DNA of 64,000 nt from G965202915 sp965202915 (GTDB taxonomy: Bacteria; Pseudomonadota; Gammaproteobacteria; Eutrophobiales; Eutrophobiaceae). The stretch lies in contig OZ241847.1 in the NCBI GenBank assembly GCA_965202915.1, positions 1,240,001 to 1,304,000 of the forward strand, in the 5' to 3' direction. Shown here piece after piece: positions 18,197 to 28,213 of the stretch (positions are counted from its first letter, which is position 1; each line of letters begins with the position of its first letter). The notes under the pieces are model-generated. The model did no database searches and was not told where the DNA came from. It worked only from the letters and a program-made list of their open reading frames with translations. The position numbers were made by a program, and so were the translations under genes.

Positions 18197-19491
18197 TCAA
18201 GGCGATATTCGACAAAAGCCTCATCGCGCATTGCCCTCAGCCAGTTTTGTTGTGCTTCCTCTTCTTTGCGCTTATGCAGAATGGCGCGAGCCCTGCCTCT
18301 TTTTACCAACTCGGTGTTGTCATGTTCGCGCCGTTCCATAACCTGAACAATATGCCAGCCAAAAGTACTCTTGAAGGGTTCACTCATCTCACCAATCTGT
18401 AACAGGTTCATTTGATCTTCAAATTGCGGCACAAACTGGCCCGGATTTGCCCAGCCCAGATCGCCGTCGTTGGCGGCACTCACCGGATCATCTGAATGTG
18501 CCTTGGCAATCGCGCCAAAATCATCGCCGCCGGTAATCCGGCTTTTTAATTGTTCAAGCGTTTTTTTTGCCTCTTCGTCGGTGGTCAGCCGATCGACCCG
18601 AATCAAGACGTGCCGGGCGCGGGTTTGTTCCACCATCATTGCTTCATGCAGCCGGGCCTCGACCAGTTTGATGATATGAAACCCGCCCGGACTCTGAATA
18701 AGCTCACTGACCTCGCCTGGTTGCATATTGGGCGCATATGCCGAAAATAATGAAGGTATTTCGGTCATTTTGCGCCAGCCCAGGTCGCCACCCAATTGCG
18801 CCGTGTTGCCATCGGAAACGGCCTTTGCCAAGGCGGCAAAATCCTTGCCGTCGACCGCGGCCTGGCGGACGTTTTCCGCGGTTACCCGGGCCTGTTGGAT
18901 ATCCTCAGCCGATGCGCCTTCGGACAACGCGATCAAAATATGTGCAAGACGGAACTCGGCGTCGGTCTCCCCTTGAAATTCCTGATTGGCGAGAAAATTA
19001 TCGATTTCACGTTCGGACACCACTATTTTATTGGTAACGTTGCGTTGACGCAGCCGGGAAATAATAATCGTATCGCGAATCTCCTCTCGGAATCGCTCAA
19101 AATTGTAACCGTCATCTTCCAGGGTTGCCCTGAATTCATCAAGGCTAAGATTGTTCTCGGCGGCAATATTGGTGATGGTGCGATTCAAGGGTTCATCACC
19201 GACCGTTATGCCGTTGATTGCGGCCAACTGTAACTGCAATTTATTTTGAATCAGATTGTCGAGCACCTGCTTCTCGAGAATGGCCGCCGGCGGGGGCCGC
19301 CCCCCCTGTTGTTTAATCTGGTTGCGGACGGTCCTCAGTTTGTTTTCCAGTTCACTGAGCATCACCACCTCATCGTTCACCACCGCAACAATGCGATCCA
19401 TGAGTATTTCCGCCCGCAGCCATTGCGGCCCGGCACAAAGCATTGCCCCAAGGCAGATATAAAACGGGTATTTGTACAAACTAGAAATCAC
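18193..19491 (-). CDS. surA: Periplasmic chaperone / peptidyl-prolyl isomerase SurA
   Basis: Chaperone for outer-membrane proteins. I use the GTG at 19491, which gives a signal peptide (KYPFYICLGAMLCAGPQWLRA) before EILMDRIVAVVNDEVVMLSE; the longer open frame begins inside lptD at 19542. After the SurA N-domain come two parvulin domains: about 170-275 (FRLAHILIALSEGASAEDI) and 285-385 (RARHVLIRVDRLTTDEEA), each with an LGW segment. The gene overlaps the lptD end by 11 bases. LptD is a known SurA client. Confidence 0.94.
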   Translation of the reverse strand: MISSLYKYPFYICLGAMLCAGPQWLRAEILMDRIVAVVNDEVVMLSELENKLRTVRNQIKQQGGRPPPAAILEKQVLDNLIQNKLQLQLAAINGITVGDEPLNRTITNIAAENNLSLDEFRATLEDDGYNFERFREEIRDTIIISRLRQRNVTNKIVVSEREIDNFLANQEFQGETDAEFRLAHILIALSEGASAEDIQQARVTAENVRQAAVDGKDFAALAKAVSDGNTAQLGGDLGWRKMTEIPSLFSAYAPNMQPGEVSELIQSPGGFHIIKLVEARLHEAMMVEQTRARHVLIRVDRLTTDEEAKKTLEQLKSRITGGDDFGAIAKAHSDDPVSAANDGDLGWANPGQFVPQFEDQMNLLQIGEMSEPFKSTFGWHIVQVMERREHDNTELVKRGRARAILHKRKEEEAQQNWLRAMRDEAFVEYRLE

Positions 19492-21775
19492 TCTTGTATC
19501 CGGGGATCTGTTTTTGTAAAAATTCGACCGTCTCGGTACCAATGCCGGTCAGACCCTTTAACTCTATTTGCAACAGCACCTCGGTTTCAAATTCACCGGC
19601 GGTATTGGCGAGAAAACGGCGTATAACGGTGCGTACCTCCCAACAACAGCTTTGATATTCCATACCGCCAAAGAGTTCCAGGGATTGTCCCGTAGTTATC
19701 GATCGATTCCAGCGGCCCAACATACTCCACCTCCGATTGAACGGCCAGCGGAACGAAATATCACTCTGTTCAATATCGGTGTTGGTGTCGTTCATGTTGC
19801 GGCGATAGCCCAGATTAACGATCCGGCCCCGGTCCGAGTTATAGCGCAGTTGCGCGGCCAGCTTTTCGGTGCCGTTGCCGTGTGGGTCCCACTGCACGCT
19901 ACTGCGCGCGGCCCAATCGCGGATGATATTGGCGCCAATCTCAGCGACAATCGGCGAACTGCTTTGGCTGTCAACCGGCTGATTGGGCAGACTTATTTCA
20001 CGATCACGAAAATAATAAATTTGACCCAGACTGAGATGGCCAAGGTACTGACCGGTATCGGCTTCATTCAGATAGGACGTCACCGCAAAGGCAAGCTGAT
20101 TGGCGTCACCCAGGCGATCGGGGCCATTGAAGCGCCTGTCGCGAAATAATGAATCGAACGAAAAATCATAGCGCCCGGTATCGAATACGGGCAGATCGGA
20201 TTGATCCTCTTCCGGTATATAGACATAAAATAATCTTGGTTCCAGGGTTTGAAAATACTGCTTATTAAACAGCTTGAACTCACGTTCCAGAAATATTCCA
20301 CTATCGAAACTGAAAATAGGCAGCACCCGATTTGTGCTCCCGGCAAATGCATCGGGATTATTTTCGGGATTATTTAAACTGTAATGCGTGATGTTCAGTG
20401 CCAACCGGGGGTTAATATAACCGGCTATCGCATTGATTGGATAATCGATATACGGTTCCAAATCCAGCCGCAGGCCATCGACCTGATTGGCTTCGCCGTC
20501 AAAATGTACCAGCTCACTGCTCATGCCGTATTCCAAGCCGCGGTTATTTGGCGGCGATTGCAGCGTGAACAATATTTGCGGTAACCGCTTATAGGGACGG
20601 GAATTGTTGGAGGGATCCGCGTTTTGGTAATCGTGCAAGCGCACCTCCAGATCCCATGCATCATTATTCGATAGCGTATTTTGATAAGATATTTGTGCCC
20701 GCCGATGCAAAAATCGGGTGCTGGTCAGACTCAGTTGATCCCCGAAATCTTCAAAATAATGCCGGTCCGAGATAACAGGGTAATTAATGGAGAACCTACC
20801 GCGATCTAAAAAGGATTGTTCATGCTCCACCCGCAACAGCCCTCGGTCCTGATCAAAAAATTGTCTGTCATCGGGCAAGTATTCAAAATTGACGCTGCTT
20901 TTTCCCCGTCGCAACAAATGGCGGTATTCCCCTGCGATCATCACCCCGGCATCGGCAAAAAACCGCGGGGTAATCGTCGCGTCCATTGCCGGGCCGATAT
21001 TCCAGTAAAAGGGTAGCGAGAACTCATACCCGTTTCTTTGAGAACTACCGTAGGTGGGCGTGAGCAACCCGGTCTTGCGCTTGTCGGTCAATGGAAATGA
21101 CAGATAAGGGGTGTACAGAATCGGGACATTTTTGACGCGCAGCAGAACATTGCGCGCCTTCCCCCAGTCCTCGGTATGGTCCAGGGAAACCGTACTCGCC
21201 GAGAGTCTCCAAAATACATTATCGGGTTCACAGTTGGTGTAGTTGCGGACCTTTTCAAGTTCGGTCTCGGAGCCAAATTCCACCACGGTCAGCACCTCGG
21301 CGTCGCCTCTGAACCGGCTTTGTTTAAAGACGTATTCGGTGTTGTTGAACATGCCGGAGTCGTTATCAAATTCAATATAACCCTCATCGCCCTGGACAAA
21401 CAGATATTTTTCCCAATACCGGATATCACCATAGATCCGGGCGGAATTTCGCTCCCGGTCATATTCGATCTTATCCGCCCGTACCTGCCGGCCATCGCGG
21501 CTGATTTCAGCATCGCCGCGCAGGGTGGATATGCCCGTTTCCGCCAGATCGGCCTCATCGCCGCTGAGATAAATATCGCCCGCCTGCACACCCTCGTCGA
21601 CAAAGGGGGCGGCGGGGATGGCGAGCGGCGACGGGCACAGCCCGAACAAGGGCTGGGCCATGGCAATATGGCCGAACAATATCCCCGCCAGGAAAAAAAT
21701 CAGTTTCAGTATATGTTGTTGCAACTGAGTCGGATCACTAAATTGTTGTCTGGCGCGGGCACTTAAAAATCGCAT
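19481..21775 (-). CDS. lptD: LPS-assembly protein LptD
   Basis: Outer-membrane beta-barrel that inserts lipopolysaccharide with LptE. The 764 residues (E. coli 784) include a signal region ending near AMAQP, an N-terminal LptA-like beta-jellyroll (about 70-190: AETGISTLRGDAEISRDGRQ), then a barrel rich in alternating aromatic strands. Four cysteines sit at the expected sites: near the mature N-terminus (LFGLCPSP), in NYTNCEPDNVFW, and the C-terminal pair QSCCWEV, consistent with the inter-domain disulfides. It is divergent from the RND adaptor gene. Confidence 0.96.
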   Translation of the reverse strand: MRFLSARARQQFSDPTQLQQHILKLIFFLAGILFGHIAMAQPLFGLCPSPLAIPAAPFVDEGVQAGDIYLSGDEADLAETGISTLRGDAEISRDGRQVRADKIEYDRERNSARIYGDIRYWEKYLFVQGDEGYIEFDNDSGMFNNTEYVFKQSRFRGDAEVLTVVEFGSETELEKVRNYTNCEPDNVFWRLSASTVSLDHTEDWGKARNVLLRVKNVPILYTPYLSFPLTDKRKTGLLTPTYGSSQRNGYEFSLPFYWNIGPAMDATITPRFFADAGVMIAGEYRHLLRRGKSSVNFEYLPDDRQFFDQDRGLLRVEHEQSFLDRGRFSINYPVISDRHYFEDFGDQLSLTSTRFLHRRAQISYQNTLSNNDAWDLEVRLHDYQNADPSNNSRPYKRLPQILFTLQSPPNNRGLEYGMSSELVHFDGEANQVDGLRLDLEPYIDYPINAIAGYINPRLALNITHYSLNNPENNPDAFAGSTNRVLPIFSFDSGIFLEREFKLFNKQYFQTLEPRLFYVYIPEEDQSDLPVFDTGRYDFSFDSLFRDRRFNGPDRLGDANQLAFAVTSYLNEADTGQYLGHLSLGQIYYFRDREISLPNQPVDSQSSSPIVAEIGANIIRDWAARSSVQWDPHGNGTEKLAAQLRYNSDRGRIVNLGYRRNMNDTNTDIEQSDISFRWPFNRRWSMLGRWNRSITTGQSLELFGGMEYQSCCWEVRTVIRRFLANTAGEFETEVLLQIELKGLTGIGTETVEFLQKQIPGYKSDF

Positions 21776-21859
21776 ATAATATCTTTATCATCCATATCTT
21801 GCTACTAAGACTAGCATTATTCTAATAGGCTAAAAATCACTATTTTACCGGATAGCGCA

Positions 21860-22996
21860 TTGAGAATTATTTTTATTGTTGTTTTTTCCGTGGTGGTCGT
21901 TATCTGGCTATTTTCCAGCCGACCCGAACCACAGGCGCAGTTGCGGGAATTACCGCCGGCCCAGGTCATTACCGATACGGTAAAAACCATTAATATTCAG
22001 CCGGTGCGCACCGTCACCGGCAAATTGCAACCATCACGCAGGACGGGTCTTACTTTTGAGTTATCCGGACAGATCCGGCGGCGCCTGGTTGAGCCCGGAC
22101 AATACGTCGCGGCCGATACCGTATTATTGCAGATAGACGACGGTGATTTTACTGACGCGGTGGCCGAAACCAGCGCTTCATTGCAACGCGAGCGGGACGC
22201 GGTTGAGCGGGACCGACGTTTGCTTTCATTGCTGAGCGACGAGAGTGAAATTCAACGGCGCGAGGTGGCGCGTCTGGAAAAATTGGGCCGGGAATCACTG
22301 GCCTCCCAGTCCAGATACGATCAAGTCCTGCAACAATTATTGAAGTTGCAGGCAGAGGAAGCACGGTTGCAGTATAGTGTTGATTCCGCCAATGCCAGAA
22401 TCATGATCCGACAAGCCGAATTAAACAAGGCGGAGCGCAACCTCGGACGGACAAAACTTGTGGCACCCTTCGATGGGATGGTCAACGCAGTGTTTTTTGA
22501 GGTCGGTGATTATGCCGCGTCCGGTCAGATTGCGATTGAGGTGATTCAAAACGTCGAACTGGATTTATACCTTGAGATATCCGGCAATACCGCGACGCAT
22601 CTTGGTCTGGGGCAGGTTATTGCAGTCGACACAGGCGATATTACCAGGCAGGGCCGCATCACCGCGTTAAGCATCGACCCCGACCCGGATACCAATACCC
22701 ATGGCCTGAGAATCCGGCTCGCCGGAGACGGCCTGTATCCCGGTCAATTAGCCAAAGCGCGGCTGCCCGGGGAAAATTATCATGACGTCAACGTGGTGCC
22801 CGTCTCCGCGGTGCTGCATGAAGAGGGGGCGGTGTTTGTCCATCGGGTGGTGGACGACCGTATCGTCAGAACCCCGGTCAGCCTGATCCAGCGTTTTGAA
22901 GACCTGCACATCATAGAAGGCATCGAGCCGGATGCACGGGTTGTGATCAGGGACTCCACCGCACTGGCGGACGGTCAAACAGTCACCGTCAACTAA
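21860..22996 (+). CDS. RND efflux periplasmic adaptor (membrane fusion protein)
   Basis: A 378-residue HlyD/AcrA-type adaptor. An N-terminal membrane anchor (IIFIVVFSVVVVIWLFSS) precedes a barrel-sandwich half (GKLQPSRRTGLTFELSGQI), a coiled-coil hairpin (about 105-190) and the second lipoyl half (LGRTKLVAPFDGMVNAVF). The start is TTG at 21860; no in-frame ATG fits. It is followed by the RND pump after 34 bases. There is no outer-membrane channel gene nearby, so it probably uses a TolC-like protein encoded elsewhere. Confidence 0.9.
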   Translation: MRIIFIVVFSVVVVIWLFSSRPEPQAQLRELPPAQVITDTVKTINIQPVRTVTGKLQPSRRTGLTFELSGQIRRRLVEPGQYVAADTVLLQIDDGDFTDAVAETSASLQRERDAVERDRRLLSLLSDESEIQRREVARLEKLGRESLASQSRYDQVLQQLLKLQAEEARLQYSVDSANARIMIRQAELNKAERNLGRTKLVAPFDGMVNAVFFEVGDYAASGQIAIEVIQNVELDLYLEISGNTATHLGLGQVIAVDTGDITRQGRITALSIDPDPDTNTHGLRIRLAGDGLYPGQLAKARLPGENYHDVNVVPVSAVLHEEGAVFVHRVVDDRIVRTPVSLIQRFEDLHIIEGIEPDARVVIRDSTALADGQTVTVN

Positions 22997-23030
22997 TTCC
23001 CGTCACTGTTTAATCAAGCTCCCAGACTCG

Positions 23031-26000
23031 ATGCCGATCATTCGTTTTTCTCTGGATAACCCGCTCATCGTCAATTTGAGTCTGGTTATCATACTCATAG
23101 CCGGTGTGCTGTCGTGGATTGCATTGCCTCAGGAGATCTTTCCCGTGATCGATCTCGATATGGTACAAGTCAAAACTGAATTTGAAGGTGCATCGCCGAT
23201 AGAAGTTGAACAGCAGGTGACGCTTTCCATAGAAGAGACGTTTAAGGACAGTCAGGATATAGACTATCTATCCTCAACCAGTAGCGAAGGCTGGTCGAAT
23301 ATCTACATCAAACTTAAACCCGGATCAAACGTCGATGATTTTATGACTGAGGCACGCACCCTGCTGGACACCATTGACGACTTGCCTGACATCGCGGAAG
23401 AGCCCCAATTAACCCGTATCCGAACCCGTTTCCCGGTTATTACCTTAACCCTGTACGGCAATGCATTGGCCTCGGAACTCTACGAGCAGGCCGAAACAAT
23501 ACGCAGACGGTTGCAACAAATACCGGGTGTTGCCAGCGTCAGTCGAGCCGGTGTGCGCGATTGGCAGATCTGGGTCGAAGTCGACCCACACGCACTGGCC
23601 GCCCTCGGTGTTTCGCTGGAGGAATTGAATCTCGCCCTAAAAAATAATTTGCCGGATCAACCGGGCGGTTCCATCAAATCCAGGGAAGGCGAGGTTCGCT
23701 TGCGGGGTAAAGGCGCCGGTCCGGAACCGGAGCAGATTGAAAATATTGTATTGCGAACCAATGCCGACGGCGGCAAGCTGTTGGTCGGTGAGGTTGCCCG
23801 CGTGATTAGACGCTTTGAAGAAGCCCAGACTTATGCTCGCTTTAATGGCAAACCATCCGTCAATTTGACCGTGACAAAAACAGCGGCTGCATCAACCATT
23901 AAAGTATCAGAACAAGTGCGGCAATTGGCGGATGAATTAAAATACACTTTACCGCGCAGCATTGAAGCCGGTTATCACACCGATTCGTCGGTTTATGTAA
24001 AGGTGCGATTGAATACCGTTAAATCATCCGGTCTGATCGGTCTGGTATTGGTATTACTGTCACTGTATTTGTTATTGAATTTCAGGGTGGCCGCGATCAC
24101 CGCCTTTGGGATCCCGGTGTCATTTCTGGTGGCGGTTATCCTGCTGTATTATCTGGGGTACACCATCAATATGGTGTCCCTGTTTGCCTTCCTGATCGTG
24201 CTTGGCCTGATCGTGGATGACGCAATTATCGTCACTGAAAATATATATCGTCATATTGAGGGCGGCATGGCGCCGCTCGCGGCCGCCAGGCAGGGGGCGA
24301 ATGAAGTGCTATGGCCGGTAATTGTTGCAACGCTCACCTCAATAGCGGCATTCATGCCTATTTTTGCCATCGGCGGGGTATTGGGGGAATTCATAGCGGT
24401 TATTGCCGTCGTGGTTTGCTGTGCCCTGCTGGGATCATTGCTTGAAGTCTTCGCGGTCCTGCCCTCTCACGCCGGCCATCTGCTCAAGCGCGAGTCCGGT
24501 ACAAAAAAATGGCTCAACTGGGAAGGCATGCTGTCCCGCTATGCGGTACTATTGCACTGGTCGGTGCTGAATCGATACCTGATCGCAGTGACCAGCGTCG
24601 GGGTACTGGCGATCAGCCTGAGTTACGCGCATACGCGATTATCCTCGCAATTATTTGGCGATATTGAAATCGGACAATTCTTTATCAACATTGAAACCCC
24701 CAATACCTACAGTCTCGAAGATAGTCTGTCGCTGGCCGAAAAGATTGAACAGGATCTGGTCCGAATAATGGACGACAACGAACTTGCGGCATTGCTCACC
24801 AATGTTGGCATAAGCATTATTGATTTCAACCGCAACAAATCCGGCAGCAACCTCATCCAGTTTGTCGTTGACTTGAAAAAACCGGTTGCGCAGGGCTTTA
24901 TTGAAAGTTGGGTCACCCCTCTGGTCAGTCTTGGTTTCAACAATTTCGGTCCGCGCGAACGGCATGCCGATCAGATCATCGACGAAGTACGCCAGGCGGT
25001 ACAGAAAATGCCCGGGGTGCGGCGCCTGTCGATATTGCAACCGGATGCCGGTCCCGCCGGTGCCGATATTGAAATAGGCGTAGTCAGCTCGGATTTAACC
25101 CTGATTCAGACCAAAGCGGATGAAATAAAGGATTACCTGCAACGCCTGCCCGGCGTAAAAGACGTCGTCCATGATCAGGAATCCGGCAAAATGGAGTATC
25201 AATATATCCTCAATGATCGCGGGCGGCGGCTTGGATTAAATCAATCCCAGCTTGCAACCGCGGTGCGCAGCGGTTTTTTGGGCGGCACGGTGGTACACCT
25301 TACCTGGAATGAAGAGCGGGTGCCCGTCAAGGTAATTTATCCGCCATCGATGCGACGGCACTCCGACAGCCTGAAGGAATTGCCCGTGATCATCGCCAAT
25401 AACGACAAAGTCTATCTGGGAGACGTCGCCGACCTCAGCATAGGCAGGGGAGTAAATCAAATCCGCAGGAGAAATAACCAGCGCATGACCATAATCACCG
25501 CCGAGGTCGATTCAGAAATAACAACGGCGACCGAGGTGACCGCCCTGGTGGATGAAAAATATGGCCGGCCCGATGAAAATAATAATTATTCCCTGTTATT
25601 TCTTGGAGAAAAAAAGGACGCCGAAGAATCGTTTAAGGGCATAAGGAATGCATTAATCATTGCATTGGCATTGATCTTTTTCATGCTGACCGCGTTATTT
25701 AAATCATTGATCGATCCGATAGTCGTCATGGTCGCGATACCCTTTGGCATGATTGGCGTGATCATCGGACACGCGCTGTTTGGCTATCATCTCCAGTTTT
25801 TATCGGCGGTGGGGGTGCTGGCATTATCAGGGATCATTGTTAATGATTCCCTGATAATGGTGGATTTTATAAAACGCCAGCGACGTCTGGGCGCGGATCG
25901 AATAGACGCGGTGATCAGCGCCGGCCGGGTTCGGGCAAGGCCGATCCTGCTCACCACCATCACCACCTTTCTTGGAGTATCACCATTGATCTTTTTTACC

Positions 26001-26150
26001 ACCGGTCAAACCGCATTTCTGGCGCCAATGGCGGTCAGTCTGGGCTTTGGATTGATGTTTGCGACGACCCTGATCCTGCTGGCATTACCCTGCTTTTACC
26101 TGATCGCCGACGACGTTCGTACAAAATTACTCGTCGGCATAAGACGATAA
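23031..26150 (+). CDS. RND family efflux pump, AcrB/MexB superfamily
   Basis: A 1039-residue inner-membrane proton-driven pump with two repeated halves: N-terminal span NPLIVNLSLVIILIAGVLSWIA, large periplasmic loops, and membrane bundles around residues 335-470 and 870-1020. FAFLIVLGLIVDDAIIVTENI holds the paired aspartates of the proton relay, and a similar GIIVNDSLIMVDFI occurs in the second half. Length and two-fold layout are normal. Substrates cannot be told from sequence. It forms an operon with the adaptor. Confidence 0.93.
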   Translation: MPIIRFSLDNPLIVNLSLVIILIAGVLSWIALPQEIFPVIDLDMVQVKTEFEGASPIEVEQQVTLSIEETFKDSQDIDYLSSTSSEGWSNIYIKLKPGSNVDDFMTEARTLLDTIDDLPDIAEEPQLTRIRTRFPVITLTLYGNALASELYEQAETIRRRLQQIPGVASVSRAGVRDWQIWVEVDPHALAALGVSLEELNLALKNNLPDQPGGSIKSREGEVRLRGKGAGPEPEQIENIVLRTNADGGKLLVGEVARVIRRFEEAQTYARFNGKPSVNLTVTKTAAASTIKVSEQVRQLADELKYTLPRSIEAGYHTDSSVYVKVRLNTVKSSGLIGLVLVLLSLYLLLNFRVAAITAFGIPVSFLVAVILLYYLGYTINMVSLFAFLIVLGLIVDDAIIVTENIYRHIEGGMAPLAAARQGANEVLWPVIVATLTSIAAFMPIFAIGGVLGEFIAVIAVVVCCALLGSLLEVFAVLPSHAGHLLKRESGTKKWLNWEGMLSRYAVLLHWSVLNRYLIAVTSVGVLAISLSYAHTRLSSQLFGDIEIGQFFINIETPNTYSLEDSLSLAEKIEQDLVRIMDDNELAALLTNVGISIIDFNRNKSGSNLIQFVVDLKKPVAQGFIESWVTPLVSLGFNNFGPRERHADQIIDEVRQAVQKMPGVRRLSILQPDAGPAGADIEIGVVSSDLTLIQTKADEIKDYLQRLPGVKDVVHDQESGKMEYQYILNDRGRRLGLNQSQLATAVRSGFLGGTVVHLTWNEERVPVKVIYPPSMRRHSDSLKELPVIIANNDKVYLGDVADLSIGRGVNQIRRRNNQRMTIITAEVDSEITTATEVTALVDEKYGRPDENNNYSLLFLGEKKDAEESFKGIRNALIIALALIFFMLTALFKSLIDPIVVMVAIPFGMIGVIIGHALFGYHLQFLSAVGVLALSGIIVNDSLIMVDFIKRQRRLGADRIDAVISAGRVRARPILLTTITTFLGVSPLIFFTTGQTAFLAPMAVSLGFGLMFATTLILLALPCFYLIADDVRTKLLVGIRR

Positions 26151-26235
26151 CAGATAAGGCAGTCAGCAAACTGGCATACCGGTTCAACTACGGCGCATCA
26201 TCCGGGTGGACCGATGGCCGGTCAAACAAGTCAGT

Positions 26236-26451
26236 TTACGGGTCCGGCAAACATCCGGGCACAACCGGCTCCGCGCCCTGCCGTACCAAGGTTTTTACCG
26301 TGGCCACGTTCCACACCGTGTAATCGGCAGATTCTATCGCATTCAATTGATAACCACCGGCACCATCGCTATGGAAGTAGTTCTGCACCGTAACCACCTC
26401 CCCAACTCTTGCCGGACTACACAAAGAGCCCGAAATAAATTTGGGATGACA
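26236..26451 (-). other. Coding-like C-terminal ORF fragment, unidentified
   Basis: A minus-strand open frame ends with ...VPGCLPDP and a stop at 26236. It has coding-like composition (SSQYKCHPKFISGSLCSPA, then VGEVVTVQNYFHSDGAGGYQ) and continues upstream to a stop near 26490 without a convincing start codon. A start at 26424 (TTG) is possible. I do not recognise it. It may be the end of a secreted, cysteine-containing protein whose front has been lost. It fills most of the gap between the RND pump and the aminotransferase gene; I see nothing else there. Confidence 0.3.
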
Positions 26452-26510
26452 TTTATATTGAGATGAGATATGTACTTCAGTTAAGCTATATTCTCAAAAA
26501 AACCAATTTT

Positions 26511-27656
26511 ATGCTCTGCCAAAAACACCTGTTTAATCTGGACCCGGAAATCACCTATTTGAATTGTGCATTTATGTCACCGTTGATGAAGTCGGTGGCA
26601 GAAGCGGGGATTTCCGGGCTGCTCAAAAAGCAGAATCCCCATCTAATAAAAAGTGGAGCATTCTTTGCGGAATCCGATGAGCTTCGTAAGGAATACGCCA
26701 AACTGATAAATGTTTCCGATCCAAACCGGATCGTAACTATCCCTTCGGTTTCGTATGGAATGGCGAACATTGCGCATAATCTCCATCTGAGTGAAAATGA
26801 TGAAATTCAGGTGGCCGGCGAACAGTTTCCAAGTAATGTGTATCCCTGGAGAACGGTAGCTCAACGATCCAAGGCAAAGATTGTAACCGTCTCTCCTCCG
26901 CAAACCAATCAAGATCGGGGAAAAATCTGGAACGAGAAGATGTTGCAAGCCATCAACCCAAACACCAAACTTGTTGCATGTGGTCATATTCACTGGGCGG
27001 ATGGAACGCTTTTCGATTTGAGGTCTATCCGACAAAAAACAAGAAAAGTCGGGGCGTTATTTGTTATTGATGCCACACAATCCATCGGTGCTATTCCTTT
27101 TGATGTCACAGCATTTGAACCGGATGCGGTGATTGTCGCCGGGTATAAATCCTTGATGGGGCCATATAGTATCGGGCTTGCTTACTATGGGGAAGCCTTC
27201 GATACCGGAACTCCGATTGAAGAAAACTGGATTAACCGTTTTGCAAGCGAGGATTTCGCCAATCTGGTGAACTATAATGATCGCTACCAGGCCGGTGCCC
27301 TGCGATATGAAGTCGGCGAGCACAGTAATTTTGTCCTGGTTCCGATGATGCTTGAAGCGATTAGAACACTAAATGGCTGGGGAGTCGAAAACGTAAAAAC
27401 GTATTGCGATCACTTAGTTGCGGAACCCGCCACCAGACTTCAAGCGGCCGGTTTTTTTATTGAAGATGAAGAATATCGAGCCTCCAATTTATTTGGGATT
27501 CGATTGGGGAAACACCATGAGATGGAAGTCATCAAGCAAAAACTTACCGAAGCAAACATCTTCGTTTCCTATCGCGGAGATGCGATTCGCGTTTCTCCCA
27601 ATGTGTATAACGATTCGGAGGATTTAGAGAGACTGGTTCGTGCCTTGGTTTCTTAA
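26511..27656 (+). CDS. Class V aminotransferase-fold PLP enzyme
   Basis: A 381-residue class V aminotransferase (cysteine desulfurase/selenocysteine lyase-like fold) from ATG 26511, chosen because conserved sequence begins LCQKHLFNLDPEITYLNCA; an earlier ATG at 26463 is in frame. Landmarks are VSYGMANIAHNL, the FVIDATQSIGAIPFD aspartate that binds the PLP ring, and the Schiff-base lysine in VAGYKSLMGPYSIG. No catalytic cysteine loop of a desulfurase is evident. The substrate is unknown. It stands alone in a patch of decayed genes, suggesting acquisition by transfer. Confidence 0.85.
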   Translation: MLCQKHLFNLDPEITYLNCAFMSPLMKSVAEAGISGLLKKQNPHLIKSGAFFAESDELRKEYAKLINVSDPNRIVTIPSVSYGMANIAHNLHLSENDEIQVAGEQFPSNVYPWRTVAQRSKAKIVTVSPPQTNQDRGKIWNEKMLQAINPNTKLVACGHIHWADGTLFDLRSIRQKTRKVGALFVIDATQSIGAIPFDVTAFEPDAVIVAGYKSLMGPYSIGLAYYGEAFDTGTPIEENWINRFASEDFANLVNYNDRYQAGALRYEVGEHSNFVLVPMMLEAIRTLNGWGVENVKTYCDHLVAEPATRLQAAGFFIEDEEYRASNLFGIRLGKHHEMEVIKQKLTEANIFVSYRGDAIRVSPNVYNDSEDLERLVRALVS

Positions 27657-27794
27657 CCCTCTTCTAAATCAGCAATGGGAATTCCAACCTTGAGCAGCTG
27701 AGTATTTCAGATTGTCTGGCAGTGACTGAGCACGTTGGCACAGAGAGACACTTTACCGATGAGTGGCACCGATTGCTTGCTTGCAAATGTTGAG

Positions 27795-28190
27795 CAGTTC
27801 TATGTTGACGGTGCATCCATGACGACGGCATGGAGGAAGGTGGTGCCCTGAGGGGCGACACGAGCCGCGGTGGCGCAGGATGGGCGGAATGGAGATCGAC
27901 AGTGCCACGTGGTCGGGCATAGTGGCAAGCATTATCCGGGTGAGCGTGGGGCTGTAATACCACATTACGCCTGGAGAAAAACGAATACGAAAAACAGGTC
28001 AATGGCCGGGATCAGCGCGGTAGCGGTGATGAAGTTGCGAATAGTATCGAGCTCGCGCACCCGCGCCACGTTTTGCCCCACTTGACGGGACTCAAAACAG
28101 GCCGGCGGCAGGCCCGGCAGGTGACTGAACAGGCGGGAACCCGGCTCGGAGTCTGGGACTGCGGGTGGGTGGGCAGCGGGGGTGTATGGG
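27795..28190 (-). pseudogene. HlyB-type type I secretion ABC exporter, decayed fragment
   Basis: On the minus strand, GSRLFSHLPGLPPACFESRQ, VGQNVARVRELDTIRNFIT and ALIPAIDLFFVFVFLQA match the membrane domain of HlyB-type peptidase-linked ABC exporters. The frame then stops at 27965. Immediately after, in the next frame, comes MWYYSPTLTRIMLATMP and SISIPPILRHR, which continues the same HlyB region. GCGTAATGTGG where GCGGTAATGTGG (A-V-M-W) is expected points to a one-base deletion. A third frame near 27860 reads ARVAPQGTTFLHAVV, still alignable. The peptidase and ATPase domains are gone. This explains most of 27657-28213, which holds no intact gene. Confidence 0.82.
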
Positions 28191-28213
28191 AAGATTGCAG
28201 TAAAGAAATACAA

